A stretch of DNA of 64,000 nt from Clostridia bacterium (GCA_900766735.1 CAAFWO010000052.1:86060-150059), one strand, 5' to 3'. Positions 1 to 7,927 are shown, counted from the stretch's first letter. The notes: generated by a model not told the origin, from the letters alone. Numbers and translations are program-made.

Positions 1-612
1 CTTATCGCCGCTGCTGCGGCACTCACGCTCGGCATATCCGCGTTTGCGGCGAGCGGCGTTGTATCAAGCTGGTTCAGCTCGTCATCGTCTGTCCCCGATT
101 ACAAGTCGCTCCCGACTGCCGAGGAGGTTAAAAAGGACATCGGCTATGACGCGGTTGTTGTTGACGGATTCGAAAACGGCTATGTGTTTAAGAACGGAAG
201 CGTTGTCGATAACTGCTTCGCGGACGAGGACGGAAACACGGTCGAGAGGTTTAAGTCGGTATCGTTCGACTATGAGAAGGAAGGCGATACTGTCACCTTC
301 ACCGAGGACTGCTTCAGCTCCGAAGTCGGTATAGCGGGCGAGGTCGTTAAGAGCTTAAACGGCACGGATATTTATTATCACAGCTACAAAAACAAGTCCG
401 TTCCCGGCGGATATGAGTTATCCGAGGAGGACAAAAAAGCGGAGGAGTCAGGCGAGCTTGTGTTCAGCTACGGTTCGCCTGAGGTGGAGATTCACGATAT
501 CAAAACCGTTACATGGGTGAAGGGCGGATTACATTTCCAGCTTTTGCAGATAGACGGCAGACTTTCGTCCGACGAGCTTGTTAAAATGGCAGAAGAGGTT
601 ATAGAAAGATAG
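1..612 (+). CDS. C-terminal part of a secreted or membrane-anchored protein of unknown function
   Basis: The frame is open from the first base of the window, so the start lies upstream; 203 codons are visible, ending in TAG at 610-612. The first visible residues (about 1-20) are rich in Ala, Leu, Ile and Val and end in FAASG, which reads as the end of a signal peptide or membrane anchor, followed by a Ser-rich linker. The rest is acidic, with no family I recognise. A hairpin terminator begins two bases after the stop, so this is the last gene of its unit. Function unknown. Confidence 0.75.
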   Translation, partial: LIAAAAALTLGISAFAASGVVSSWFSSSSSVPDYKSLPTAEEVKKDIGYDAVVVDGFENGYVFKNGSVVDNCFADEDGNTVERFKSVSFDYEKEGDTVTFTEDCFSSEVGIAGEVVKSLNGTDIYYHSYKNKSVPGGYELSEEDKKAEESGELVFSYGSPEVEIHDIKTVTWVKGGLHFQLLQIDGRLSSDELVKMAEEVIER

Positions 613-613
613 C

Positions 614-648
614 AAAAACACGCATGCCGGAAGGTATGCGTGTTTTTT
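614..648 (+). terminator. Rho-independent terminator
   Basis: The arms AAAACACGCAT and ATGCGTGTTTT pair around a short loop, followed by a T run. It sits directly after the stop of the upstream gene. Confidence 0.9.
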
Positions 649-685
649 GCTGTCCGAAAAAGCTTAAACGGGTGCCGAGGCAATT

Positions 686-735
686 TAAAGCCCTCCTTGC
701 TAAAGGAGGGAAGAGCCGAAGGTGACGGGAGGATT
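686..735. repeat. Intergenic repeat family B, copy 1
   Basis: It contains the short inverted repeat CCCTCCTT ... AAGGAGGG followed by a tail AGCCGAAGGTGACGGGAGG. Related elements with a TTAAAGGC-like edge, a C-rich/G-rich hairpin and a conserved tail occur near 50535 and 57958. The gap 613-1124 holds no credible gene; it is filled by this element and several family A palindromes. Confidence 0.6.
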
Positions 736-771
736 TTTAGGAAGGGTCGCGGAAATATGACCAAACCCCGG

Positions 772-798
772 CGGTCGATTCATGAATCGACCCTACGG
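772..798. repeat. Intergenic palindrome family A, copy 1
   Basis: The core GGTCGATTCATGAATCGACC is a near-perfect palindrome, followed by CTACGG. The same core and flank recur near 985, 1035, 30217 and 35288, always between genes. Confidence 0.75.
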
Positions 799-852
799 TG
801 CGTGCCTTTCGGCGCACATATTACCTTTGCACTGTTCACTATTCCTTAAACA

Positions 853-940
853 GGCGGTCGGTGACCGCGTCTACGGGTGCGCGGGCGTAATGGGTGTGCA
901 TAAAAAACGGGAGGATGAGGGCATCCTCCCTTACGGGCGC
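853..940. repeat. Family A palindromes, diverged variants (two units)
   Basis: Two units with different stems but the same flank are present. The first has GCGGTC ggt GACCGC followed by CTACGGGTGCG (853-880). The second has GGGAGGATG ... CATCCTCCC followed by TTACGGGCGC (909-940). The conserved TACGGG edge with an interchangeable palindromic stem defines the family. Confidence 0.55.
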
Positions 941-984
941 CACAGCGCACTTTTTCCTTATTCACTATTGCATATACCCTCAAA

Positions 985-1064
985 CCGTAGGGGTCGATGC
1001 CCACATCGACCGGCAAATGTACACGCAGAGCAAACGGTCGAGAAAGTGAATCGACCCTACGGGT
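985..1064. repeat. Family A palindromes, copies 2 and 3 in opposite orientation
   Basis: Copy 2 (985-1014) reads CCGTAGGGGTCGATG ... CATCGACCGGC and copy 3 (1035-1064) reads CGGTCGA ... TGAATCGACCCTACGGG. They face each other, separated by about 20 bases. No gene is supported here. Confidence 0.7.
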
Positions 1065-1124
1065 GCGCGGACAAAATAGGTTTATTGACATTCACCCGCA
1101 TATATATGTATGCAGGTCTTTACT

Positions 1125-1487
1125 TTACCATTTTGTTTCGACACAGATGGCGTCTTCGGGGTCAAAATAGTCCGCAGTGCTACTCGAAAGGCCGGTGAAG
1201 GCGCGCCACGCGCGGTCAAAATCAATATCGCCGATGTTGGAGAGCACGGTAAACGTCGTGTCGCTTTCGGCATTGCCGAGCCGGCCGGCGATGAACAGGC
1301 GCTCTTTATAGGCCGTGCCGCCGGCCGTAAATGTTCCGTCGCTCATCTCGGAATATGCGACGCGGACGATGCTCTCGGCCGTTTCGTATTCGGATTCCGG
1401 GGTCGCCGGGAACTCTTTTTTCACGGTGACCTCATTTTGGCACCCGGCCAAAAGAAGCAAAGCTAAAATTAATGCAAGTTTTTTCAT
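1125..1487 (-). CDS. Small predicted lipoprotein of unknown function
   Basis: The 120-residue product begins with a lysine-containing n-region and a Leu-rich core ending in the lipobox LLAGC (Cys16), so it is probably exported and lipid-anchored on the outer face of the membrane. The mature part has no family I recognise. The start ATG at 1485-1487 has the strong ribosome site GGGGAGG seven bases upstream. That site overlaps what would be the ancestral stop of the MATE gene, as shown by the 52-bp repeat at 1506-1557, so this gene was probably once coupled directly to the MATE gene and has been separated from it by the insert at 1558-2454. Confidence 0.75.
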   Translation of the reverse strand: MKKLALILALLLLAGCQNEVTVKKEFPATPESEYETAESIVRVAYSEMSDGTFTAGGTAYKERLFIAGRLGNAESDTTFTVLSNIGDIDFDRAWRAFTGLSSSTADYFDPEDAICVETKW

Positions 1488-1505
1488 TGTTTACCTCCCC
1501 TGTGC

Positions 1506-1557
1506 TTTTACTGATTTCTCGCGCTCGGAAAAAATCTTCGGGAACGACGAAAAGATG
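1506..1557. repeat. 52-bp direct repeat, left copy (duplicated 3' end of the MATE gene)
   Basis: It matches 2455-2506 at 51 of 52 positions; the one difference is G at 1521 against A at 2470. On the minus strand it encodes residues IFSSFPKIFSEREKSVK of the MATE C-terminus, followed here by AQGR and a stop that overlaps the lipoprotein ribosome site. This looks like the original end of the exporter gene. Confidence 0.9.
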
Positions 1558-1605
1558 TAAGAAAAATTATGGAAGTTCAGTATTGTGGTGAAATATTGGT
1601 TAATG

Positions 1606-2418
1606 TTATTTGTAACAAATAACGTCTCTCTCAACAGTATTTATAGTTTCTTGAGAGATTGTATTCGTGTTTAATAGATATACAATGTTTAATTTTGGAT
1701 TGAAAATACCTAATTTGTCTATACTTTTAAATTCCTCTTTTCCTGAATGAATTCCCATTATCCAATACATTAATAATTGTAATGTTTGTTTAGATGTTAT
1801 TTTAGACTCTTTAGAAACCTTGAAATCCCATAAAGTATCGTGCGTCAGATAGTCGCCGTCACCATCGGTAACAACATTTGTATAGCCATCGTTTTCGAAT
1901 GTGAATCCGGTTATAGTGACAGGCCCGTATTGTGCCCAAAATTTTATACAACGGTTAAGCATGATGCGAATATTTTCTGTTGTAATTATATCAGGACACG
2001 CACGTGGAATATCGTACGTGGCGTCACTAAAAATCGCACTAAGCGGAGATCTGTACCATACATCATATGCGCATGCTTGACAAGCAGCCATGATTGAAGC
2101 GTCATCAGTCCCTTTTATTTGCTCTAATAAGGATGATATATCAATTTTTCTTTTTTTTAGAGTCCGCTCAAGAGATTTATAGTTCCTTATGCATTCTTGA
2201 TATCCGTATTGAGAAATTTGAAATGCTGTTTCTATTGGAACACCAATCAAAAAACGGGTTAAGTAATCAATAGCACTACCTATAATATTGGGGCTTATGT
2301 CTTCATTACTGTTAAGAGTAATGCCATCATCAAATTTGATTTTTTCAAAACTGGAAGGCCTGACATATCCTCCATAAGGTTGTTTGATAGATCTAATACG
2401 TCCTGTAACAGTTGACAT
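1606..2418 (-). CDS. Putative PD-(D/E)XK nuclease superfamily protein, horizontally acquired
   Basis: The 270-residue protein has a layout like RecB-type nucleases: an N-terminal helix GSAIDYLTRFL (about 47-57), then DGDGDYLTHDTLWDFKVSK (about 185-203), where an acidic residue near 186-188 and the D198-x-K200 pair fit the PD...(D/E)xK core, then QLLMYW (214-219) resembling the QxxxY motif. That assignment is by motif only. The base composition and codons (TTA, ATA, AAA) differ sharply from every neighbour. The start has AAGGAGG eight bases upstream, 12 bases after the MATE stop, so it is probably translated from the MATE transcript. It could act in defence or DNA processing; no partner gene is present. 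Confidence 0.6.
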   Translation of the reverse strand: MSTVTGRIRSIKQPYGGYVRPSSFEKIKFDDGITLNSNEDISPNIIGSAIDYLTRFLIGVPIETAFQISQYGYQECIRNYKSLERTLKKRKIDISSLLEQIKGTDDASIMAACQACAYDVWYRSPLSAIFSDATYDIPRACPDIITTENIRIMLNRCIKFWAQYGPVTITGFTFENDGYTNVVTDGDGDYLTHDTLWDFKVSKESKITSKQTLQLLMYWIMGIHSGKEEFKSIDKLGIFNPKLNIVYLLNTNTISQETINTVERDVICYK

Positions 2419-2430
2419 TTGAAAACCTCC

Positions 2431-3837
2431 TTAATTAAAATAAATTTGACTTTGTTTTACTGATTTCTCACGCTCGGAAAAAATCTTCGGGAACGACGAA
2501 AAGATGACGATTGCGGTGATAATGCCGGCGACGAAATCGGCTATTCCTTCGGACATATAAACGCCCTTATAGCCGAGAAAATGCGTTAAGATGAAGCAGA
2601 GCGGAATTAAGATGACGACCTTGCGCATAACGGCTAAAATGAGCGCTCGCTTCGCCTGCCCGAGCGCGATGTTGACGTTTTGAAGCGTCATCTGTACGAA
2701 GAACATTACCGAGCCCATTAAAAAGAGCGGCGCGTTGGATCTCACGATCTCGGTGACAGATGGGCTTGCCGAAAATAAAATTGCATAGACCTGGGGTACG
2801 GCGAGCGAGAACGACCAAATTGTGACCGCGAAGATGAATGCTATTATGGTGACTATTTTGATTCCCTCTTTAAGCCTCTTTGAATTTCCGCGGCCGTAGT
2901 TGTAGCTCACGAAGGGCTGCATTCCCGTTCCGAGCCCGTTTAACGGAAGCGATATTAGCTGAAGCGCGCTTTGCATAACGGTCATCGCGGCGGTATAGTC
3001 CTTGTTTCCGCCTGTCGCGCGGTTTAGGTTGACGTTGAAAACTATCTGTATCGCGCACTCGGTAATCGTCATCACAAACGGGGTGAAGCCAAGTGAAAGA
3101 ATTGAAAGAACGATTTTCCCTGACAAGCGCATTGCCTTGGGGCTGAAACGGAAAATGCTCCTTTTCAAACAGAAAAACAAAAGCACCGCGACGCATGAAA
3201 AAAACTGAGAGATTATTGTCGCGAGCGCCGAACCGCTGACGCCCATTTTGAGAGTAAAAATAAATACCGGGTCAAGCGCTATGTTTAATACGGCGCCCAA
3301 AAGGACGGAGCACATCGCATAAAACGAATACCCCTGAGTTAATATAAACGGGTTTAACCCCTGCGCGAGCATGACAAAAAGCGTGCCGGCAGAGTAAATT
3401 CTTAAATATGACACGGCGAATGAGACTGCGCTTTCGGGACACCCGAAAAGCCTCACGATCGGCTCGGCAAGGGCGAACGCCAAAGCGCTTGTTAAAATGC
3501 CTATAATAATGAGGAGCAGAAACGAATTGCTAAAAATCGTGTTCGCCGTCTCATTTTTTCCTTCGCCTAATTTGATTCCGGCGCGCGGCGAGCCGCCGAG
3601 GCCGATCAGGTTTGAAAAGGCGGAGATGATGAGCGTGACGGGAAGAACTATCCCGAGCGCGGCCAGCGCGTCCATCCCGGAGGGTTCGATCCTCGCGACA
3701 TACATTCTGTCCACTATATTATATAAAAATGTGATTAGCTGTGCGATTACTGCCGGCACGGTCAGATGAAAGACGAGAGGAAGAATCTTTCCCGCTTCAA
3801 GCTCGGCCGTGACGGGCATATTTTTTCTTTTTAACAT
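2431..3837 (-). CDS. MATE family multidrug/cation antiporter
   Basis: The 468-residue protein has the twelve hydrophobic segments and length typical of NorM/MATE exporters, with features such as the N-terminal MPVTAELEAGKILPLVFHLTVPAVIAQ region split over the first helix and a later LPLNGLGTGMQPFVSYNYGRGN stretch between helices 7 and 8. Such proteins export organic cations using Na+ or H+ gradients; the substrate is not predictable. The last seven residues (QSQIYFN) derive from inserted DNA and replace an ancestral AQGR ending. A promoter with an extended -10 lies just upstream on the minus strand. Confidence 0.9.
   Translation of the reverse strand: MLKRKNMPVTAELEAGKILPLVFHLTVPAVIAQLITFLYNIVDRMYVARIEPSGMDALAALGIVLPVTLIISAFSNLIGLGGSPRAGIKLGEGKNETANTIFSNSFLLLIIIGILTSALAFALAEPIVRLFGCPESAVSFAVSYLRIYSAGTLFVMLAQGLNPFILTQGYSFYAMCSVLLGAVLNIALDPVFIFTLKMGVSGSALATIISQFFSCVAVLLFFCLKRSIFRFSPKAMRLSGKIVLSILSLGFTPFVMTITECAIQIVFNVNLNRATGGNKDYTAAMTVMQSALQLISLPLNGLGTGMQPFVSYNYGRGNSKRLKEGIKIVTIIAFIFAVTIWSFSLAVPQVYAILFSASPSVTEIVRSNAPLFLMGSVMFFVQMTLQNVNIALGQAKRALILAVMRKVVILIPLCFILTHFLGYKGVYMSEGIADFVAGIITAIVIFSSFPKIFSEREKSVKQSQIYFN
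2455..2506. repeat. 52-bp direct repeat, right copy (within the MATE gene)
   Basis: This copy lies inside the present MATE coding sequence and encodes its C-terminal residues. Its partner is at 1506-1557. The repeat stops abruptly on both sides, as expected for an insertion boundary. Confidence 0.9.
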
Positions 3838-3857
3838 GGCTTACTCCCTTTTATGTT

Positions 3858-3886
3858 ATTGTACCATAAAAGAAGGAGGAAAGCAA
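3858..3886 (-). promoter_or_regulatory. Sigma-A type promoter of the MATE unit
   Basis: On the minus strand TTGCTT (3886-3881) and TACAAT (3863-3858) are separated by 17 bases, with TGG before the -10 forming an extended -10. Confidence 0.65.
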
Positions 3887-3923
3887 GGCAGGAAAAACCC
3901 TCTTTATTACTTAATTTTCTTAT

Positions 3924-3951
3924 TTACATATTGACTTTTTTATGTTAAAAT
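3924..3951 (+). promoter_or_regulatory. Possible promoter of the kinase-like gene
   Basis: TTACAT and TAAAAT are separated by 16 bases, about 40 bases upstream of the TTG start at 3992, in an AT-rich divergent intergenic region. Confidence 0.45.
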
Positions 3952-3991
3952 ACAGACAATGGGATTAAAATATTAAAAAGGGTGTGAGAGC

Positions 3992-4738
3992 TTGATAAGC
4001 GGGAAAATTATTGCGGTTCGCACGAACAAGACCGTTTACCGCGACGGGGACAGGTGCATAAAGCTTTTCGGAGAGGGTTATTCCAAGGCAGGCGTTTTTT
4101 CTGAGGCGCTCAATCTGGCATATGCCGAGGAGACCGGGCTCAACGTTCCGAAGGTCATTGACGTTACGAGGATCGACGGAAAGTGGGCGATCGTGACGGA
4201 GTTTATCGAGGGCAAGAGCTTAAACCAGCTTATGGAGGAAAACCCCGATAAGACAGGTGAATATATGGAGCTTTTCACACGCCTTCACATCGAGCTCGGC
4301 AAGAAAAGATGCCCGATGATGTGCCGTGTGACGGACAAGATCACCGAAAAGGTGAGACGGAGCGAAATGAAGGCGACCCTGCGTTTCGGGCTTTACTCCC
4401 TTTTAGGTTCGATGGAGCATGAATATGATCTTTGTCACGGCGACTTTGTGCCGGCAAACGTCATCATCGGGCCGGACGGAAAGCAGAATATCATCGACTG
4501 GTCGCATGCGGCGGCGGGGCCTGTCGCGGCGGACGCGGCGAAGACCTATCTTATTTTGAAGGTGACGAACCGTACAAAAGAAGCGGAGATATATTTGAAG
4601 CTTTTTACCGAGATGTCCGGCATAAGCGAGGAGCTGATTAAAAAGTGGATTCCGCTTTCCGCCGCGTCGTACGGCATCAGAGGAAATGAAGAGGAAAAGC
4701 GGTTTATTGACGCGTGCATAAATCTTTTGGGGAAATGA
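3992..4738 (+). CDS. Aminoglycoside phosphotransferase-fold small-molecule kinase
   Basis: The 248-residue protein has the APH/choline kinase fold signatures: a nucleotide-binding N-lobe with AIVTEFIEGKSL at the hinge (about 70-81), the catalytic loop CHGDFVPANV (about 148-157; Asp and Asn of the HGDxxxxN motif) and the metal-binding IIDWS (about 166-170). It should transfer phosphate from ATP to a small alcohol or amino-sugar, but the substrate is unknown; resistance is not implied. The start is TTG at 3992 with AAAGGGTGTGAGAG upstream; the next candidate start would cut into the first strand. It stands alone between the MATE unit and the hydrogenase operon. Confidence 0.75.
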   Translation: MISGKIIAVRTNKTVYRDGDRCIKLFGEGYSKAGVFSEALNLAYAEETGLNVPKVIDVTRIDGKWAIVTEFIEGKSLNQLMEENPDKTGEYMELFTRLHIELGKKRCPMMCRVTDKITEKVRRSEMKATLRFGLYSLLGSMEHEYDLCHGDFVPANVIIGPDGKQNIIDWSHAAAGPVAADAAKTYLILKVTNRTKEAEIYLKLFTEMSGISEELIKKWIPLSAASYGIRGNEEEKRFIDACINLLGK

Positions 4739-4819
4739 TTTGCCGTCGCGCAGCTGTGCGAGGAGTGCTTCAGGCATATTCCCAAGGCTATAAAATATTA
4801 ATTATCGGAGGGATAGATA

Positions 4820-5068
4820 ATGAAAATAAAAATATGTATCGGCTCGTCGTGCCACATCAAGGGCTCAAGGCAGGTCGTCGAAACATTTCAGGACCTTGCC
4901 GCAAAGCATGGCCTTTCGGATAAGGTCGAAATGAGCGGCACGTTCTGCATGGGAAACTGCAAAAACGGCGTTTGCGTGGATATTGACGGCAACGTTTATT
5001 CGGTGAGCCCCGAGACGGCAGGAGAGTTTTTTTCCGAACACGTCATATCAGCATTTAAGGAGGATTAG
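4820..5068 (+). CDS. Thioredoxin-like [2Fe-2S] ferredoxin (NuoE-type domain)
   Basis: The 82-residue protein has Cys6-x4-Cys11 and Cys43-x3-Cys47, the spacing of thioredoxin-fold [2Fe-2S] ferredoxins related to the NuoE/HydC subunits, plus an extra Cys52. It should carry single electrons to or from the hydrogenase proteins encoded next to it. The start at 4820 has CGGAGGG upstream. It ends with TAG three bases before the next ATG, and the two genes are in the same frame, so a single-codon change would fuse them; the strong AAGGAGG before 5072 argues that they are separate proteins. Confidence 0.8.
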   Translation: MKIKICIGSSCHIKGSRQVVETFQDLAAKHGLSDKVEMSGTFCMGNCKNGVCVDIDGNVYSVSPETAGEFFSEHVISAFKED

Positions 5069-5071
5069 AAA

Positions 5072-6745
5072 ATGTCGCAGTGCCTTACGCTTAAAAAATC
5101 CAACTGCAAAAACTGCTACAAGTGCATCAGACATTGCCCGGTAAAATCCATAAGGTTCTCGGGCAACCAGGCATATATCATCGACAATGACTGTATCTTA
5201 TGCGGCCACTGCTTCGTTGTCTGTCCCCAGAATGCGAAGCAGATAGTCGACGAGACGGAGAAGGTCAAGGTCATGCTCGCTGCCGGGAATGAGGTTTATT
5301 TAAGCCTCGCCCCGTCGTTCGCGGCGAATTACGGCGTCGGCATCGAGGCGATGAGGGAGGCTGTTAAAAAGCTGGGATTTGCCGACGCAGAGGAGACGGC
5401 GATCGGTGCGGCTATCGTCAAGAACGAGTATGACAGGATATTAAAAGAGGAGAAGCCCGACGTTCTGATCTCCTCGTGCTGTCACAGCGTGAACCTTTTA
5501 ATTCAGAAATATTACCCCGAAGTCCTGAGCTGTCTTGCGGCTGTGATGAGTCCGATGCAGGCACACTGCGCCGAGATCAAGAAGCACCACCCAGAGGCAA
5601 AGACGGTTTTTGTGGGTCCGTGCGTCGCGAAAAAGGACGAGGCCGACCATTACGGAAGCGTGGTTGACGCGGTTTTGACCTTTGACGAGCTGACCGGCTG
5701 GTTAAACGACGAGGGCATTACCATCGAGGAAAGAAAAGAGGACACCTCGACAGGCCTCACAAGATTTTTCCCGACTACGGGCGGAATATTAAAAACCATG
5801 GAGAAATCCGAGAAGGACTACACCTATATGGCGGTGGACGGAATCGAAAACTGCATGGCGGTGCTCGACGAGCTCAGATCGGGCGGCGTTCACAGGTGCT
5901 TTATCGAAATGTCCGCCTGCACGGGAAGCTGTATCGGCGGCCCGGTCATGGAAAAATACCACCGTTCGCCCGTGAGCGACTTTAAAAAGATCGCCTCCTT
6001 TGCAGGGGAGCACGACTTTGCGGTCGGGGAGGTTAAAAAGGATGCGGTTAGAAAGATATTCACGGCTATCGAGGATAAAAACGTCTATCCGACCGAGGAG
6101 GAGATAATAGAGATCCTTCACAAAATGGGAAAATTCAAGCCTGCGGACGAGCTTAACTGCGGCTCGTGCGGCTATAACACCTGCCGCGACAAGGCGGTCG
6201 CCATTTTCCGCGGCCGTGCGGAAATTTCGATGTGCCTTCCTTATCTTAAGGACAAGGCGGAAAGCTTTTCCGACAGCATCGTGAACAATACCCCGAACGG
6301 GCTCATGGTCTTAAACGAAAAGCTTGAGGTTCAGCAGATCAATTCCGCGGCGTTAAAGATTATGAATCTTCGCTCCTCGCACGATATTCTGGGCGATCAG
6401 GTCGTGAGGATACTCGACCCCAAGCTCTTTATGGATGTCTTGTCGAGCGGGAGGAGTGTGAAAAACAGGCGCATTTATTTAGCCGAATATGAGCGCTATG
6501 TCGAAGAAACGATCGTTTACGATAAGGAGTACCGGCTTCTTATCTGCATCATGCGCGATATTACCGACGAGGAGAACACAAGGGAGAAAAAGGAGAGCGT
6601 GAATAAAAAAACCGTTGAGATCGCGGACAAGGTCGTCGACAAGCAGATGCGGATAGTTCAGGAGATCGCGTCGCTTTTGGGTGAGACCGCGGCGGAGACG
6701 AAGATCGCACTCACCAAGCTTAAGGAGACGATCGCCGATGAATAA
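5072..6745 (+). CDS. hydS: Sensory-type [FeFe] hydrogenase with PAS domain (HydS-like, group C)
   Basis: The 557-residue protein starts with two [4Fe-4S] ferredoxin motifs (CKNCYKCIRHCP and CILCGHCFVVCP, residues about 10-50), followed by a hydrogenase H-domain whose three H-cluster motifs are altered from the catalytic consensus: SSCCHSVN (L1), FVGPCVAKKDE (L2) and MSACTGSCIGGP (L3). Then come a further four-Cys Fe-S motif (CGSCGYNTCRDKA, about 367-379) and a PAS domain (NNTPNGLMVLNEKLEVQQIN). Group C proteins of this architecture are thought to sense H2 or redox state and signal rather than make H2; the adjacent SpoIIE-type phosphatase is the likely output. Assignment to group C is by architecture and context. 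Confidence 0.85.
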   Translation: MSQCLTLKKSNCKNCYKCIRHCPVKSIRFSGNQAYIIDNDCILCGHCFVVCPQNAKQIVDETEKVKVMLAAGNEVYLSLAPSFAANYGVGIEAMREAVKKLGFADAEETAIGAAIVKNEYDRILKEEKPDVLISSCCHSVNLLIQKYYPEVLSCLAAVMSPMQAHCAEIKKHHPEAKTVFVGPCVAKKDEADHYGSVVDAVLTFDELTGWLNDEGITIEERKEDTSTGLTRFFPTTGGILKTMEKSEKDYTYMAVDGIENCMAVLDELRSGGVHRCFIEMSACTGSCIGGPVMEKYHRSPVSDFKKIASFAGEHDFAVGEVKKDAVRKIFTAIEDKNVYPTEEEIIEILHKMGKFKPADELNCGSCGYNTCRDKAVAIFRGRAEISMCLPYLKDKAESFSDSIVNNTPNGLMVLNEKLEVQQINSAALKIMNLRSSHDILGDQVVRILDPKLFMDVLSSGRSVKNRRIYLAEYERYVEETIVYDKEYRLLICIMRDITDEENTREKKESVNKKTVEIADKVVDKQMRIVQEIASLLGETAAETKIALTKLKETIADE

Positions 6746-7907
6746 TCTTTGTGCCGACATAGGCTATAAAAGCATCAACCACGAGGGAGAACAGCTCTGC
6801 GGCGACCATGTGGATATCGTCTCGGCCGGCGATTCGACGGTCATCGTCCTCGCGGACGGGCTCGGGAGCGGTGTTAAGGCAAGCATATTGTCCACGCTGA
6901 CATCGAAGATCATCTCGACGATGATGGCCTCCGGCCTCTCGCTCGAGGAGTGCGTTTCCGCGATCGCGGCGGCGCTTCCCATATGCAGTGAGCGCAAGGT
7001 CGCATATTCGACGTTCACGATAATGCACCTTGTGGATAACGAGCGCGCGGAGATAATCCAGTATGACAATCCGCACGTTATAATGATACGGGGCAACGAA
7101 AATTATATCTATCCCGAAACCGAGATGCAGATCGGCGGAAAAAAGATTTTTAAATCCGAGATAGAGCTTTCGGAGAATGACATCTTCATCGCGATGAGCG
7201 ACGGGTGCCCACACGCCGGAATGGGCGATAAATATAATTTCGGCTGGAAGAGGGAGGACATCATTGAGTTTTTGGAACCCCTTACCTATAATGATTTCAC
7301 GGCGAAAACGCTTGCCACTATTTTGGTGGACGAGTGTAATAAGCTCTACGGCGAAGCGCCCGGTGACGACGCAACGGCCTGCGTTGTGAGAGTACGCCGC
7401 CGCGCACCGGTGAATATCTTATTCGGGCCGCCCGAAAACCCGGACGACGCGGACAGAATGATGTCGCTCTTCTTCTCAAAGGAAGGAAAACACATCGTCT
7501 GCGGAGGGACGACGTCCACCATCGCGGCAAAATATTTGGGAAAAACCCTCCGGCCGAGCCTTAATTTCGAGAGCGCGGACATTCCGCCAACGGCCGAGAT
7601 CGAAGGCGTCGATCTGGTGACGGAGGGCGTTATCACGATAAACCGCGTCGTGGAATATGCAAAGGATTATCTTAAGGACAACGAGAGCTACAAGGTCTGG
7701 GGCTACAAGCGCGACGGTGCGTCGCTGATCAGCCGCATTTTATTCGAGGAAGCGACAGACATTAACTTTTTCGTGGGACGTGCGATCAACCCGGCCCACC
7801 AGAATCCTGACCTGCCCATTAATTTCAGCATTAAGATGCAGCTTGTAGAGGAGCTTTCAAAGTGCCTCGAACAGATGGGAAAGAGAATCAAGGTCAGCTA
7901 TTTCTGA
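6738..7907 (+). CDS. SpoIIE/PP2C-type serine phosphatase
   Basis: The 389-residue protein carries the metal-binding motifs of the PPM/SpoIIE fold: ADGLGSG (about 38-44), MSDGCPH (about 153-159) and GDDATACV (about 212-219). The C-terminal half (about 225-389) is an additional region without a family I can name. The ATG at 6738 overlaps the end of the hydrogenase gene and has AAGGAGACG upstream; an upstream in-frame ATG at 6681 lies deep in the preceding gene and lacks a site. Phosphatases of this kind are encoded next to group C hydrogenases, so it probably dephosphorylates a signalling protein in response to H2 or redox state. Confidence 0.85.
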   Translation: MNNLCADIGYKSINHEGEQLCGDHVDIVSAGDSTVIVLADGLGSGVKASILSTLTSKIISTMMASGLSLEECVSAIAAALPICSERKVAYSTFTIMHLVDNERAEIIQYDNPHVIMIRGNENYIYPETEMQIGGKKIFKSEIELSENDIFIAMSDGCPHAGMGDKYNFGWKREDIIEFLEPLTYNDFTAKTLATILVDECNKLYGEAPGDDATACVVRVRRRAPVNILFGPPENPDDADRMMSLFFSKEGKHIVCGGTTSTIAAKYLGKTLRPSLNFESADIPPTAEIEGVDLVTEGVITINRVVEYAKDYLKDNESYKVWGYKRDGASLISRILFEEATDINFFVGRAINPAHQNPDLPINFSIKMQLVEELSKCLEQMGKRIKVSYF

Positions 7908-7927
7908 TATTTTAAGGAGGAATATTT

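Larger units (their letters stand above)
1558..2506. mobile_element. Candidate insert carrying one AT-rich gene, bounded by 52-bp direct repeats
   Basis: The segment between the direct repeats is strikingly AT-rich compared with both sides and carries a single gene. It lies exactly at the 3' end of the MATE gene, whose last residues it rebuilds (SVK then QSQIYFN instead of AQGR). No integrase, transposase or terminal inverted repeat is visible, so the mechanism is unknown; it could be a non-autonomous element, a deletion remnant, or allele exchange between strains. Exact limits are uncertain by one repeat length. Confidence 0.5.

Noticed and set aside
613..1124. Open frames on both strands between 640 and 1200
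   Set aside because: They run through palindromic repeats, lack ribosome sites and have no protein-like composition; they arise from the high G+C repeat content.
1558..2506. Insertion sequence with transposase
   Set aside because: There are no terminal inverted repeats, and the only gene shows no DDE or HUH motifs; the 52-bp direct repeats are too long for a usual IS target duplication.
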